A stretch of 64,000 bases of DNA from Monodelphis domestica (Eukaryota > Chordata > Mammalia > Didelphimorphia > Didelphidae). Position numbers and translations under genes: made by a program. The stretch's first letter is position 1. Each line of letters begins with the position of its first letter. The stretch covers positions 367,519,001 to 367,583,000 of the forward strand of contig NC_077229.1 of NCBI RefSeq assembly GCF_027887165.1. The letters are read 5' to 3'. The notes under the pieces are model-generated. The model made no database searches. It was not told the DNA's origin and saw only the letters and a list, made by a program, of their open reading frames with translations. Positions 24,001-35,624 of this stretch are shown here, piece after piece.

Positions 24001-24590
24001 ATTTGGGACTGTTATAATCCCATGCAGGATCCTGAGCTGGCCTGAGTGTGCTGCACCATGGCCCCAGACCTTGTTACCATGAGAGATGATCTTATGTTTC
24101 TCACATTCCATTTGAAAAGCACTGAGCAAATTCTCAACATTCTTATAGGATAAGTCATACTGATAAAAAATATCAGCCATTTTTTCTCGGTCACCACCAG
24201 AGGTTTGTATTTAAAACTTGGTATATTATATTTCATTTCTCTAATTTCTTGAGGAGTGAAAGATATATGGTGTCTTAGGGTTCCCACATCCCCATTGTGT
24301 CCTCCTTCAGACACTTCCCTTAAGGGGAAAAGGATTTCATAGGCTGTGATTTCTTAGAAGTTGACTGGGGGGATACCAAGGCAGGTAGGTAGAGGTTCTG
24401 TGGTAGTATGAGATTTCTTTGGGACTGGTGCTGGTTGTGGGGTGGGAGAAGGGACAGGAAAGGATAGGGGATTAGAAGAAGGAACAGGGGAGGTAAGATC
24501 AACCAGGATTTTCAGAGCATGACAGAGATGTTGCAGAGTACTAAAGAGAAGGGTCTGTGCCTGATGAATATGAGAGGAGTGTCTCATCTC
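24001..24590 (-). pseudogene. ERV Gag remnant (segment A): proline-rich region and capsid start
   Basis: The frame at 24354-24587 is proline-rich (SNPLSFPVPSPTPQPAPVPK). The frame at 24012-24314 gives the capsid start, with SFTPQEIREMKYNIPSFKYK, corresponding to the capsid start of segment B at about 22090. The rest of capsid and nucleocapsid is deleted. Confidence 0.75.
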
Positions 24591-25081
24591 AATTTCAGGA
24601 GAAATAGGATTGTCCTCTATTTATGGTTCAGGAATAGGCTTGCAAAATTCAGACTGATTCTGCATGGGATCAGTATTTTTCATTAGAACATATAAGTAGT
24701 GTTTGAAGTTTTCTGATTGAATTTGTCCATTGGTCTGCATTTCTGCTTTAATCTCTCATATAGAAGCATTTTTGTCTCAATATTGAAGGTCAGAAAAATA
24801 AAATTTCCTAGGTCTACAAGGAGAAGGAAGGAATTCAGAAACTTACATGCCTCTAATTTGGCAAAAAGCAGAAGTCTGCACTGTAGTACTTATGTTGCTT
24901 AGCATTTTTATTAAAAAAGAAAAAAATGTATATTTTAATTTATTTACTTTTAAATTATTATTATTATGAAGGGTGGGATAGAGTAAGGTGAGGGTATTTA
25001 GCTTATTTTATTTTAATTTTTTATAATTTTACTAGATTTTTATTCTTAAAAAGGGAAAATTATTTAATTATTCATTTGTAG

Positions 25082-25099
25082 CTGCCCTCTAGTGGCAGT
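25082..25099 (-). promoter_or_regulatory. CTCF-like motif 1
   Basis: On the minus strand the sequence reads CTGCCACTAGAGGGCA, which closely resembles the CTCF core (CCASYAGRKGGCR). Binding is not shown by sequence alone. Confidence 0.4.
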
Positions 25100-25188
25100 A
25101 AGCAACCACTGTATCTAATCAGAAAAATGGAAAAAAAAAGAATAAAAGAGAGAAAAGAATTCGAAGGAATAAATGTCAGTGCTCAATA

Positions 25189-25209
25189 TTGACCTCTAGT
25201 GGCCAAAAG
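25189..25209 (-). promoter_or_regulatory. CTCF-like motif 2
   Basis: On the minus strand it reads TTGGCCACTAGAGGTCAA, the same orientation as the motif about 107 bp to the left but with a weaker 3' part. The two share the core GCCACTAGAGG. Confidence 0.35.
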
Positions 25210-25952
25210 GCAGCACTACAACTGGGAGGGATTAGGGACATGGCTAGGGGTGGGTTTCAGGGTAAGGGTTATGGTTAGGGACTGCCAGAAACCAAAATGG
25301 AGGATATGACTACAAAAAGAGGTGGAGACTGAGAGAGAAGGAAGTAAAGCAAGAAGTTTTAGGAGTTAAACTGGGGTGGTTAAAAGAAGGTCAGGACCCT
25401 CTCAGCCAAGGCAAGAAGTCTGGCAGAGGCAGGGAGATGGACTTCCGTTCCACCCTGGGCTGGTGAAAAGGCAGCTTATACTCACCAGCTAGAACAGGAG
25501 CAGGTTGGCAGAAGTGGCAGAAACCTCAGGAGTGTGGCAGCTGTAGGAGTGGCCAAGCCAGGCATGACTAAGCTTCAGCAGCTGCAGGAGGCAGTAACAG
25601 CACCAGGTTGTGACCATGTTGCTGAGGTTGAGGTAGCAATTCCAGGCAGTGGGGGAGGAGTGAGCCTGCTATTTAGCCAGGGTTTGGCCAAGCTGTGGGC
25701 AGGGATGGAACATCAGACTGATTGGGCTGCTCTCCAGACCATGGGAGGGGAGCAACTTCTCCACCATGTCCCCCAAATTAAAGCAGTTGGGCCAGTAGGA
25801 GGTTGACCAACATGACGGGTGGAAAATACTCATAGCTGATGGAGCCTCAGGAGGAAGAAGGAGAGCTAGAGAAATGGGCCGCGTCTGGGTGAGTGGAGCT
25901 GGGGTTTGAAAACTCCCAGCAGAAGAGTCCTTAAAATGTTTTCAGTTTAGAT

Positions 25953-25971
25953 CCCTTTGTAAGTCCCCAAA
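25953..25971 (-). promoter_or_regulatory. Degenerate ERV primer-binding site (proline-tRNA-like)
   Basis: Directly after the CA end of the putative LTR, the minus strand reads TTTGGGGACTTACAAAGGGAT. The outer parts TTTGGGG and GGGAT match the proline-tRNA primer site of gammaretroviruses and the middle does not. The position relative to the LTR end supports the call. Confidence 0.5.
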
Positions 25972-26251
25972 TGTAAAGACTTAAATTAATATTCAATATC
26001 CAAGTGTTAATTAATACTATTTGTTAAAATCTACATAGAGCAAAGAGGAATTTAAAAAAAAAACAGATAAAGGAAAAAACTGCTCCCATCCTCCACTCTG
26101 TTACAAGCCAGAGAGAGAGGCCTCCAGGAGAGAGCACCAGTATGAAGGAAGTTGAAACAGAATAGCAAATTAACCAATGATGCACCACAGGAAAAGGAAA
26201 AGGGGGTTCTGGGAAAGTGGTCTCTAGGGTTCAAGATTCTAAATCAATACA
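25972..26251 (-). mobile_element. Putative 5' LTR of the ERV
   Basis: The block has TG...CA ends and imperfect inverted termini (TGTA...TACA) and lies immediately upstream of the primer-like site. Read on the minus strand it contains an ATTGG (inverted CCAAT) motif. About 280 bp is short for a class I LTR, so the outer boundary at 26251 may be wrong. There is no second LTR in the window to compare with. Confidence 0.45.
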
Positions 26252-26434
26252 TTGTAAAAAGGCTATCAATGAAGTTAAACTAATCTCATTTCTTCAAGGA
26301 AAAGTGGTAACTCATGTGAGAGATACCAAAAGAACTGAATATAATTTAAGTAACCATAGAAAATAATGAGAACGAACTGGTTATATTGTTTGCCTTGGAG
26401 TGCTAAGGATACTTAAGGTACTGAAGGTACTCAA

Positions 26435-26835
26435 GGACTTTATCATTATTAGGGAAGGGATAAGAGCATATATAGGCAGAGAGTAGGGAATAAGTTGAAT
26501 ATGGTGGAATGATATTAACAATCAAGGAATAAGAAAAAGTAATGCACTGAAAAAAGAGAAAAGTAGAGAAATTTGGTGATAAATTCTCTCAAATGAGGAG
26601 ACTTTTAAGAATCAGTTCACTGGAAGGGAACATGGGGAGGATGACAGGGACTACTTGAACCTTACTCTTGTTGGAATTAGCACGAAGTGGGAACAAACCA
26701 TACATATAGATATAGAAATATAACATAGAATGATACTTGACAACAGTGAAAAGAAAGGTGCCTGGAAAGACAATATATGTTAGATTATATAAGAACTATA
26801 AAAATATCTAATTTGTTCTAGATTAAGATAAAAAG
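26435..26835 (+). mobile_element. L1 inter-ORF fragment
   Basis: Purine-rich sequence with 'cttgaaccttactcttgttg' and 'gaattagcacgaagtgggaa' parallels the spacer upstream of ORF2 in the plus-strand L1 at about 32160. No coding part is recognisable. Confidence 0.45.
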
Positions 26836-29329
26836 AAGGTAAAAATTTTTAGATTCCTGAATATCTGTGAAATGGAATAAAAAAGGGAAGAAAAGGAAGG
26901 GAAAACATAAATACATTATCTTTTAAATAGAAATAACAAGTTACTGCCATTTTTGGCATTGTAGGGGAGAAAGCTCCAACTAGCAAAAAAGCCTGTACAT
27001 TAGTTCTGCTCTTGATACTTGATATATCTGTGAATTTGAACAAATCACATATGTTTAGAATTGTTTTCCCAGATACTAAATCTATGCTGTTATTATTTTG
27101 AGGGTATATTTTATAAATGCTTATTACAGTGAGAAAAGATGTTCATAATGGGGAAGGGAGATTAGGTCTGAAATTTACATATCATAGATTAAGTCCAAGG
27201 ATGAGAGTATGGAGAAAACAAAGTATTCCCTCATTTGTAAGGGCGAGTCACTGTACACATACTTCAGCATTCATCTGTCTTTGATAAAGAAAATGAATCA
27301 GGGAATATGTCTTACACTTTAAGGCATATCCTTTAGGGCATAGATCATTACATTAAGAAAAACACTTAGACAAATCTTCCTCTCTTTCTCTTCTCTTGTT
27401 GTCATTATTAATTCAAACAGCCCTTTCTCTCCAGGGTCTCATTCCTTGCCTTTGGTGTGAGGAGAGACAGAGACGGAAGGAAAGCTCTGAAAGCATTAAA
27501 CACACCTTATATTTTTGTATGGATACCTATAAAGACTTATTTGTACCTATATTTGAGTACAAACTTATCTAACATAATTTTAATTCAAAACACTGCAATC
27601 AAAATAATGAGGTCACAATTAAATTATTGATATTGTTGTCACAGAAAAGATACATCTTGTGGCACTAGCTTTCAATCATTATTTAGTATTCCATTCCTCC
27701 AGATAATGGCTTAAATCACATATAAGGCACCAATAGAATGTATTAAGTACACTTTAATTTGCTGTATTTCAATGCTATTATTATAATCTTGCTGTGTTAT
27801 AAAATAATGCTTTACTGGTTGTTTATAACTGTCAAGTCAAAATGTCAATATTATGATATTAAGGGGCTCTGAAACATAATCTAATAAAATATCTCATATC
27901 TATAGTACTGAAATCCATGAAATAGTCTTCTGATAAAGTAAACCCTGCTTCAGTTCTTTTACTTGATTATGATTTTTTTAATAAAGTGTATATTACATTT
28001 TAAGGAAGGGAAAACAATTCAGTGTCATTTATTATAGGAAAAGGAAATATTAATATCTGAAAAATCCAACGAAATAGGTAGAGAAAGTAAAATTACATTT
28101 TTACTTCTGTTTGTACCTGGAAAAGTAAAAATGTCAGTAAAAATATAACAAGTTTCTGTTTATTTTTAAAGGAATGTTATCAAACCAGTAGAATGAGAAA
28201 GGTCAAGTTCATGACTGGATGCTTCACTGCACCTGTTTCCACATGGACTTGCCATTTTATTGAAAATATCAAGCCTGTAGCTCAAGATGCTTTTGAATCA
28301 AATTATTAGAGCTGATAGAAAAGAATCCCTTTTAGTCTTTTAGGAGAGTTATTTTAGCAGAGGTAAATCATTCCACCATATAATGACCTACAATAAATAT
28401 TTCCAATCCTGAAACTACTGTAGACATTGCTAGAAGATAAAATATATATTGCCAAAAATTGAAAAAGCATTGTGAAGTCATAAATATTGGCTGTTTTCAA
28501 AGTTAGTGGTTGGGCTAAGGAAGTTCAATTATTTTATGCAAACTTTACTTTTTACTATATTTTTGTCTTACACTAAAAAATTATTTTCTGGTTTGTAAGA
28601 TTCCCAAAAACTCTTAAGTAAACACAACTGGGAAAAAGCACAACATAGGCATGTTCATGTAGCTTACTAAAACAAAAAAAAAATGATCTGAAGGATTTCT
28701 GTAAATCCCAATGATTTGCTTTTCATGCAGGCATATATTTGAAACAGAACATTCCCTAGAAATGCAGTTATTCAGATAAGCCTGAAAAATAGTATTGTCT
28801 TAAGTGTAAGTGTCTAGAGTTCTGGCACAATCTATGATTCAAATTATGCAAATCTGTTAAAATAATGAAATTTTCATAAGAAGTACACCTTATTTATGCA
28901 TTATTGCTTTTATTGTGTTCTTTGGGGTAAATAGCATTTTTCTATTATAAACCTCAACTGGTTATACATTGCACATTGCAGCTCTCCAGCATATTCACAT
29001 ATAAATATTACCATAGCTAAAACTATTTAAGCCATTGTTTTTTTCTTTCCCAGAGTTCCCTAGATCTTATAAATAGGGTAGCATTCTTATTAGATAGCTT
29101 ATTTGGCCTATGACTGATAATATTACATCACTTTCTATACTAAAATTCCTAAATGAAAATGTTCAGGTTTCAGTTGCACCAGGAAGTGTTTTTTTTAATA
29201 CTATTTGTAATATTTTCTGGGGAAGATAATCGTTAATTCACTAAATGCTTGAGGCTATTACAAATAAAAATTCCTACTGACATATTCTACTTATTGAAGT
29301 CAGTTTCTACTCCTTTTTTTAATCTAATG
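26836..29329. other. Unassigned sequence
   Basis: About 2.5 kb of AT-rich DNA without a repeat I recognise. The central part (27700-29100) has few low-complexity runs. An octamer-like ATGCAAAT lies near 28845. No exon-like frame is seen. Confidence 0.4.
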
Positions 29330-29937
29330 TGTAAAAATAAGATGCTGGGAGACCTTATGGATGAAGATCTGGCTTGATTGTGACAGAGAAATCACATGAC
29401 CAGAAGTCAGTAGATTTCCTCCCAACTCAAAACCTGAAACCCTAGCCATTGATATTTACTGGTTTTAAAGACAAAAAGAACTTACAGAATAGGAGTGAAG
29501 ACTTACAGGGATCACTCAGTGTTAGTAGTAATGGCTGATAAATTCTGAATAGGTCAGAACACTTTTGACCTGGGTTTTCATTAGAGGTCATTCTGAAATC
29601 CCAACCACCACAAGGTCTCCCCTCAAAGGGCTCTTGTCCTCCATGAGTTTTTGGTGACCTTCTGGTCCCTGTAGGCTTTTACATGAATTAGTTTGATTTA
29701 AAGTACATTAAAAATAGATTTACACACCTAGGATTAACATAGTAATTCAATTATGATTAATATGGTAACACACTTGAAGTTAACTCTAATATACAGACAC
29801 TAGAAATTATAACTCTGATATTGTCATGGAACTACATTCTAAAACTGGTTACATACACAGACTTTTGCTTATGACTAAATTCTTCCTATAAAACCACACT
29901 GTCCCGTTTTCTCTCCTCTTTAGCTAATCTTGTTCAT
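29330..29937 (+). mobile_element. Solo LTR, copy 1
   Basis: The block starts TGTAAAAATAAGATGCTGGG and is homologous to the reverse complement of 48701-49211. The best-matching parts are 'gatctggcttgattgtgaca', 'gagaaatcacatgacca' and 'gaaattataactctgatat'. A TATA-like CCTATAAAACC lies near 29887. The 3' edge is approximate (a CA near 29937), and no flanking duplication is convincing here. The identity of the family is unknown to me. Confidence 0.6.
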
Positions 29938-30864
29938 ATGATATTTTTAAATTTCATTTTTAATCCTCCTCCATCCAAAAATAAATTCTTTTGCTTTCTC
30001 CATTATTAATCCTCTTTCTCTCAAATCTGAACCCTCATTCTCTGACTAATATCCCATATAATGGTCTGGTGTCTCTCAAAACTTTAAAGGTATCCTTTCC
30101 AGCTTTTCTACTGTAGAGTTTTTCTACTACTGCTTCATAGAGTTTACCCAAACGTTTTCCCTTCTCTGTAGAAAAATGCCAGTTATTGTATGTGCCAGAT
30201 AGGACACTGCTTATGCAATCTCTCACTTTTCTACAACCTTCCTGAATTACTGTTTCACCCAATTGTTTCAAATCTCCTACCTAATCTCTATTCTCACCCA
30301 CTCCTCTATGAGCTAGTTGTTCACAATTGTATCTATTTTTCTCCCAAGGTAGGAAAGTAGGCTTTTTAAGTACTAAATGACCCATGCTACCTCCAGCACA
30401 AGATCAAAATTTCCTTTCACAAACCATTTATTTTACCTGATTAGAGCACTGATCAATAGAGACCTCTCTCACCACAACAGCAAGGTCTCCTTGCTTTTCC
30501 CCACTTTCTCATCTTTTCAGATTTCTTATACCTTATGTTTTTCAAAACACATACTCCAATTCAGTGACACTTGCATCATGACAGTTCTATAAACAAGTCA
30601 CTTTCAGTTCTAGGTAGTATCTCTAATAATTCTCTATTTGTGAAAGTTTTTTCCTTCTCTACTACTGACCTTTCAGGCTTTGTTAAGTCCTAAAATTCCA
30701 CATTTCCACATTCTATAGGAAGCCTTATCCAACCCTTATTAATTCTACTGTCTTCAATTTTTTCCCTTTTTAGCTTGCATATAGTTTGCTATATATTTCT
30801 TTCTTATTACAGTGTAAGCAACTTGAGGGCTGAGGTGACAGTTAATGTTATATAATATATATGT
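29938..30864. other. Unassigned sequence with one small ORF
   Basis: A 78-codon minus-strand frame at 30035-30271 is richer in charged residues (Lys, Arg, Glu) than neighbouring frames, containing GKRLGKLYEAVVEKLYSRK. I do not recognise it. It has no visible promoter, splice signals or partner frame, so it could be chance or a fragment of an unknown element. Confidence 0.3.
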
Positions 30865-30978
30865 GAACAAAATGGCAAACCACTCCACTATCTTTGGCAA
30901 AATCACCATGAATGGACTGATGAAAAGTTGGACAAGACTAGAATGACTGAGCATTGCATATAAACACAAATATACAGA
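30865..30978 (+). repeat. RTE-type SINE tail fragment
   Basis: 'caaaatggcaaaccactcca', 'ctatctttggcaaaatcacc', 'agttggacaagactagaatg' form the 3' end common to RTE-derived SINEs of marsupials. Only this end is present. Confidence 0.6.
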
Positions 30979-31329
30979 CTGAGATATTAAATAGATAAAT
31001 AGATAAAATTGCAAAGAATATACATATATGTATGCATATACATATAATTAACCCTATTGACATCAACTGTATTTTCTTCATTTTTTTCTTCTGAGCTTTT
31101 CTGTCAAATGATTTAAAAAATTCTTTCATGTCAATTTGTACCTATCAACAAATTATGTGTAGGATTCCATTTGATTATAATGTAGTCAGCCAAACATTAT
31201 TCTGAGAAATGATATTACACATTACTAAGTATCTTAAAATATCTTGGACACACAAAAATGTTTAAGCTCTATAGTATCTGGTTTGGTAATTTTATCAGAT
31301 GCCATTAATTTAATGCTTACAGGACTTGT

Positions 31330-32095
31330 AAACCTCTGATTTATAGATAGAAGGGGATTTATGGGGTGTCCAGGGTGAACTAAAACATCTGTGGGGAGAG
31401 AGACTTCAAGCTCCTTTCAAGTCTTCTCATCTACTTTTGGTGTATACCTTTCTGGTATATCTCATCTGTCCTTCTAAGAAGCTATAGACTGCCCAGAAGC
31501 ATCCACACCTTAGTAAAAGCAGCTGGGAAGTTGGTAGGATATATAGAGCCAGCATATGGAAATTAGCCTCTCTTTTGAAACATGATAGAAAATTGTCACA
31601 ATGGCCATGAAAGTGGCAGAGGGACTAGCTGCCTCCATGAAACAACAGGGGAATGGTTGATATGGAGTGCTGAATATAGCTGGACAAAACAATTGCAAAT
31701 CTACCCACAGAAAGCCAGCAAGGCCACCTCCTCGGTAGGCACATTATGATAAGCAAAGGCAGCAGGACCTAATGCAAGTACCAGAAAAGAGTACTCTTCA
31801 GTCTTGGAGTAGTGATCTCTCTGCCCCCAAAATAGATAAGTACTTTAAAATATAGATAAAGTTAACCAAAAAAAATACTTTAGAAAGTTACTTTAATGAA
31901 AGATAAGAATAAAATATGAACTCAGAAGAGGATAATAATGATAGAACTGAAATGTGAAGACTCAAAGGAAAATATGAAAGAATGAAGGAAAGAAATTACA
32001 TAAGATAGGTTAATATTCCACTCAAAAAAGAGGAATTGGACATTTGGAAATAAGAACACATGGGGAGAAAAGGAAAGAAGAAATAGTAGATAAAC
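31330..32095. other. Unassigned sequence upstream of a degraded L1
   Basis: GC-richer than its surroundings. It could be the 5' UTR/ORF1 part of the L1 that follows, but no ORF1 motif is visible, so I leave it unassigned. Confidence 0.35.
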
Positions 32096-35085
32096 TACCT
32101 TTCATTAAGAGAACACAAGAAGAAAATATAGTAAAGGAGAAAATGGGGGCAAGTATGATGCATCTTACCTTTCATTAGAACTAGCTCAAAGTTGGCATAA
32201 TTCCTATGTAGTTAGCTATAGAAAGCAACATATCTTATAGAGAAATAGGAGGATAGGGAGAATAAGGGAGAGAGGGATGTTTAAAAAAGAGACTGAACTG
32301 GAAGAGGCAGTCATCAAAGTCAAATCTTCTATGGATAGAAAAATTTTAAAACATTAAAAGGAGAAAGAGAGAGGAGTAAATAGTGAAAATAAGATTGAGG
32401 TAATGACAGTAATCATAACTGTGAATAGAAATGGGATGAATTCATTCAAAAAAAGGAAAAAGTTTTATAGTGTGGATTAAAATACAGATTTTTCACAATC
32501 TGCTACCTACAAAAAACACATTTAAAACAGGGTTACACACAAAGTGTATAAAAGTAAGAAGATGTAGCAGAATCTTTTATGCCTCAGATATAAAAAAAGC
32601 AAGAGTAGTCATTATGATTTCAGACACAGCAAAAGTAAAAAATGGTCTAATCAAAAGAGATAAGGAAGTAGAATATATCTTGATAAAAGCTACCATAGAA
32701 AATGAAATAATATCAATATTAAACATATATGCAGCAAATAGCATAGCATCCAGATTCCTAAAAGAAAAGCTGCATGAGTTAGAGGAGAACAGATAGTAAA
32801 ACATTACTAGTAGGGTTCCTTAACATTCCCCTTGTAGGAAAAAAATAAATCCAACCAAAAATAAATAAGAAAGAAGTGAAGGAAGTAAATAGAATTTTAG
32901 AAAAGTTGGATATGAAAGGATTTTGGAGAAAACCAAATAGGAATAGAAAATAAACCACCTTTGTTCTCAGCAGTATATGGTACCTGCACAAAAATAGAAC
33001 ATGTAATAAGACATAAAAAACTCACATTCAAATGTAGAAAAGTAGACATAATAACTGCATATTATTTAGGCTATAATGAAATAATAATTACACTCAAAAA
33101 AGATAGCAGAAAGAAAAACTGAAAATTAATAGGGAAGTTAAAAAACATTCTAAGGAATGAATGGGTCAAAGAATAAATCATAGAAATAATCAATGCATTC
33201 ATTAAAGAAAATAATAATGAGGAGACAACATACCAAAATTTATGGAATATATTCAAAGCAATGTTTAAGGGAAAATCCATATCTCTTAATGCTTACATCA
33301 ATAAATTAGAGAAAAAGCACATCATTGATTTGGACATGCAACTAAAATAAACTAGATTGCTGTACTGACTGCAAGTTATTTTGCCCAGCTATTTGCCAGT
33401 AAATCTGACAATATATGTGAAATAGATAATAATTACAAAATTATAAACTACATGGCTTACCAAAAGAGAAAATTGAAAACTTAACCCCATCAGAGAAAAA
33501 GAAATTAAACAAACCATGAAAGAACTCCCTAAGAAATAGCTACTGGACATATGGATTCATAAGGAAATTCTATCACATTCAAAGAAAACCTAAAGCCAAT
33601 AATATATAAACTACTTAGAAAATTAGGAAAGAAGGAATCCTCCCAAAACTCTTCTAATAGCATACTTATGGCATTGAACATTTTGGGAGAAATAAATTGC
33701 TTTTTGACAAAAAAATTACTGGGAGAACTGGACAGCAGTGTGGCAGGGACTAGGCATGGACCAAGATCTCAAACCATACACTAGGATAAATTCAAAGTTG
33801 TTACCTGACCTAGAAAGAGTGTTACCATAAAACAAATTAGGGGAATGTGGAAAAGTTTAATTGTCAAATACAGATAACTGAAGAAACTATGATTGAACAA
33901 GACAGAAAGCATTATGAAAATTGAATTTTATTATTTTGATTGCATTAATTTAAAATATTTTGTATAAATAAAGCCATTGTAATGAAGATTATAAGAGAAA
34001 AAGCAAATTTGGAAAAGGAATTATTATAGCAAGTGTCTGACAAAAGAATCATTCCTCAAATATATAGAGAATCGTCAAATGTATAAGAATACAAATGGTT
34101 CCCCAATTGAAATATCTTCAAATAAGATAAATAGGAACTCCTCAAAGGAAGAAATTAAAATTATCTATAATCATATGAAAAAATATGCAAATAACTATTG
34201 AAATTATACCTAAATGATTCTAAAATACCTCCTCACATCTAGTATATTGACTAACATGACCAAAAAGGAAAATGATAAATGTAAGAGGGATTCAGGAAAT
34301 TGGCCAACTATTACCCTCTTGGTGGAAATGTGAACTGATACAAGCATTCTGGAGAACAATATGGAACCAGGATCAAAGGGCCATGAAACTAAATAATTTT
34401 TGATGTAGAAATATGACTTCTGAGTCTCTATATAAGAGAGATAGATTTAATGGTAAAAAGATCTACCTGTAACAAAATAGTTTTAGCAACTCTTTTTGTT
34501 GTGGCAAAGAACTGGAAACTGAATTTTTGTCTATCACTTGGGGAATGGATAAACAAGTTGTGGTATATGATTGTAAAGGGATATTATTGTGCCATAAGGA
34601 ACAATGAATCAGATGAGTTTAGAAAATAGTGGGAATACTTATAGGAACTGATGCAAAGTGAATTAAGCAGAATCAGGATAACAATATATATCATAACAAA
34701 AATATTATATGTTGGCCAGCTTTGAAAGAAAGTATCAACAAAGCAAGTCTTTAAGACAACTGCAAGGGATCCATCATGAAAATGGTATCCCCAGATGAAG
34801 GAGCTATTGGAGTCAGAGTGTAGATCAAAACATGTCATCTTCAATTATATTTCCTTCCTGTGTTTTCTTTTATATATGTGATATGTGACTGCTATCAGGA
34901 CTTGAGCAGTGTGGAATATGTATTGCATAAAAGTTCCAATATGATCTATATCAGACTGTTTATCATTTCTGGGAAGGGGAGGAGCATAGGAAGGGGAGAA
35001 ATGTGATTTCCAAGATGACAACTTAATAATCTTCAAAAACATGAAACTGAAAAAAAAGGAAAAAAAAGAAAAGAAAGGATAAACA
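32096..35085 (+). mobile_element. Degraded L1, reverse transcriptase deleted
   Basis: Plus-strand L1 with a purine-rich inter-ORF spacer (32096-32400), ORF2 pieces (32400-34610), and 3' UTR ending in an A-rich tail at 35047-35080. The central part of ORF2 jumps at about 33690 from a segment before the RT palm to one well after it. The element is older than the L1 at 56994-63393. Confidence 0.8.
32410..34615 (+). pseudogene. L1 ORF2 remnant
   Basis: The first frames (32410-32796) encode an endonuclease-like start: VNRNGMNS, then KKARVVIMISDTAKVKNGLI and ILNIYAANSIASRFLKEKL. The block at 33370-33650 matches the segment before the RT palm (SYFAQLFASKSDN). At 33715 the sequence continues with a TGRTGQQCGRD block, which lies after the RT core in the intact protein. 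The last piece near 34495-34600 gives the C-terminus (VVAKNWKLNF, GEWINKLWYMIVKGYYC). About 1.2 kb including FADD is missing, and stops are frequent. Confidence 0.8.
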
Positions 35086-35089
35086 ATAG

Positions 35090-35624
35090 ATATCCAACCT
35101 TAATCAGTGTACTGAACTCCAGTCTTAAGTGATAACATCACTAATTGACTCTCTTTTGAAAATATTTTGCTGGATGTCCCATAGCCTTCTCAATCATATC
35201 ACCACTCTCCAAAACAGAAATGATTATCTTTTCTCTAAAACATGCCTCTGTCCTCAATTTTCCCATCACTCTGTAGGGCCAAATCATTCTTGAAATCACT
35301 TTAATATTGTTATTATTTTCGGCTCCATGCTCAGAATTATTTCACATAGACAATCAATTTTCTAATTTGGACATTTCTAGTATTTTTTATATTTATTATT
35401 TTTTACCCATGCAAAAATTAGGCTTCTGATTAGTCTGTTTTTCTCAAGTCTCTCTTCATTCTATTAACTCCTCCCCTCTATTGCAAAAAATGGTTTTCTT
35501 AAACAATCATTTCAGACCATATCACTCTCCATCATTCCCACAAATGTGTTTAAGTGGCTCCTTATTTCTTCTAATAAATACAAAGGGCTTAGCATAATTT
35601 TTGATTCTCTTTATTACATGAACT
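35090..35624. other. Unassigned sequence
   Basis: T-rich unique-looking DNA between the L1 tail and the next insertion. No feature was recognised. Confidence 0.4.

Larger units (their letters stand above)
24591..25952 (-). other. ERV leader and possible matrix region
   Basis: Between the primer site and the recognisable Gag lies about 1.35 kb. The part at 25230-25950 is GC-richer and probably leader. The part at 24900-25080 is AT-rich and could be a later insertion. Traces of a matrix-like peptide may lie at 24600-24800, but I cannot support a frame. A 90-codon plus-strand frame at 25534-25806 (antisense to the ERV) has no recognisable domain. Confidence 0.45.
19344..25971 (-). mobile_element. 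Class I ERV block of two joined gag-pol remnants
   Basis: Minus-strand sequence resembles gammaretrovirus-like Pol and Gag, all of it broken. Reading 5' to 3' on the minus strand: leader (25971 to about 24900); segment A with a proline-rich Gag region, capsid start, reverse transcriptase thumb/connection, RNase H and the start of integrase (24900 to about 22430); then directly segment B with a proline-rich Gag region, capsid, nucleocapsid, RT connection, RNase H and integrase (22430-19344). Segments A and B align with each other over the RT connection to integrase start (22440-23400 against 19955-20900), with about four fifths identity by eye. Both lost protease and the RT palm. No env or 3' LTR is seen; the block ends at the L1. 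Confidence 0.85.

Noticed and set aside
25255..25295. Telomere-like GGTTAGGG words
   Set aside because: Only a few scattered imperfect units; not an interstitial telomeric array.
25534..25806. 90-codon plus-strand frame as a host exon
   Set aside because: It lies antisense in the ERV leader, lacks a recognisable domain, and no splice or promoter context supports it.
28840..28855. Octamer ATGCAAAT as an enhancer
   Set aside because: A single 8-bp word is expected by chance in AT-rich DNA; no cluster or conservation can be shown here.
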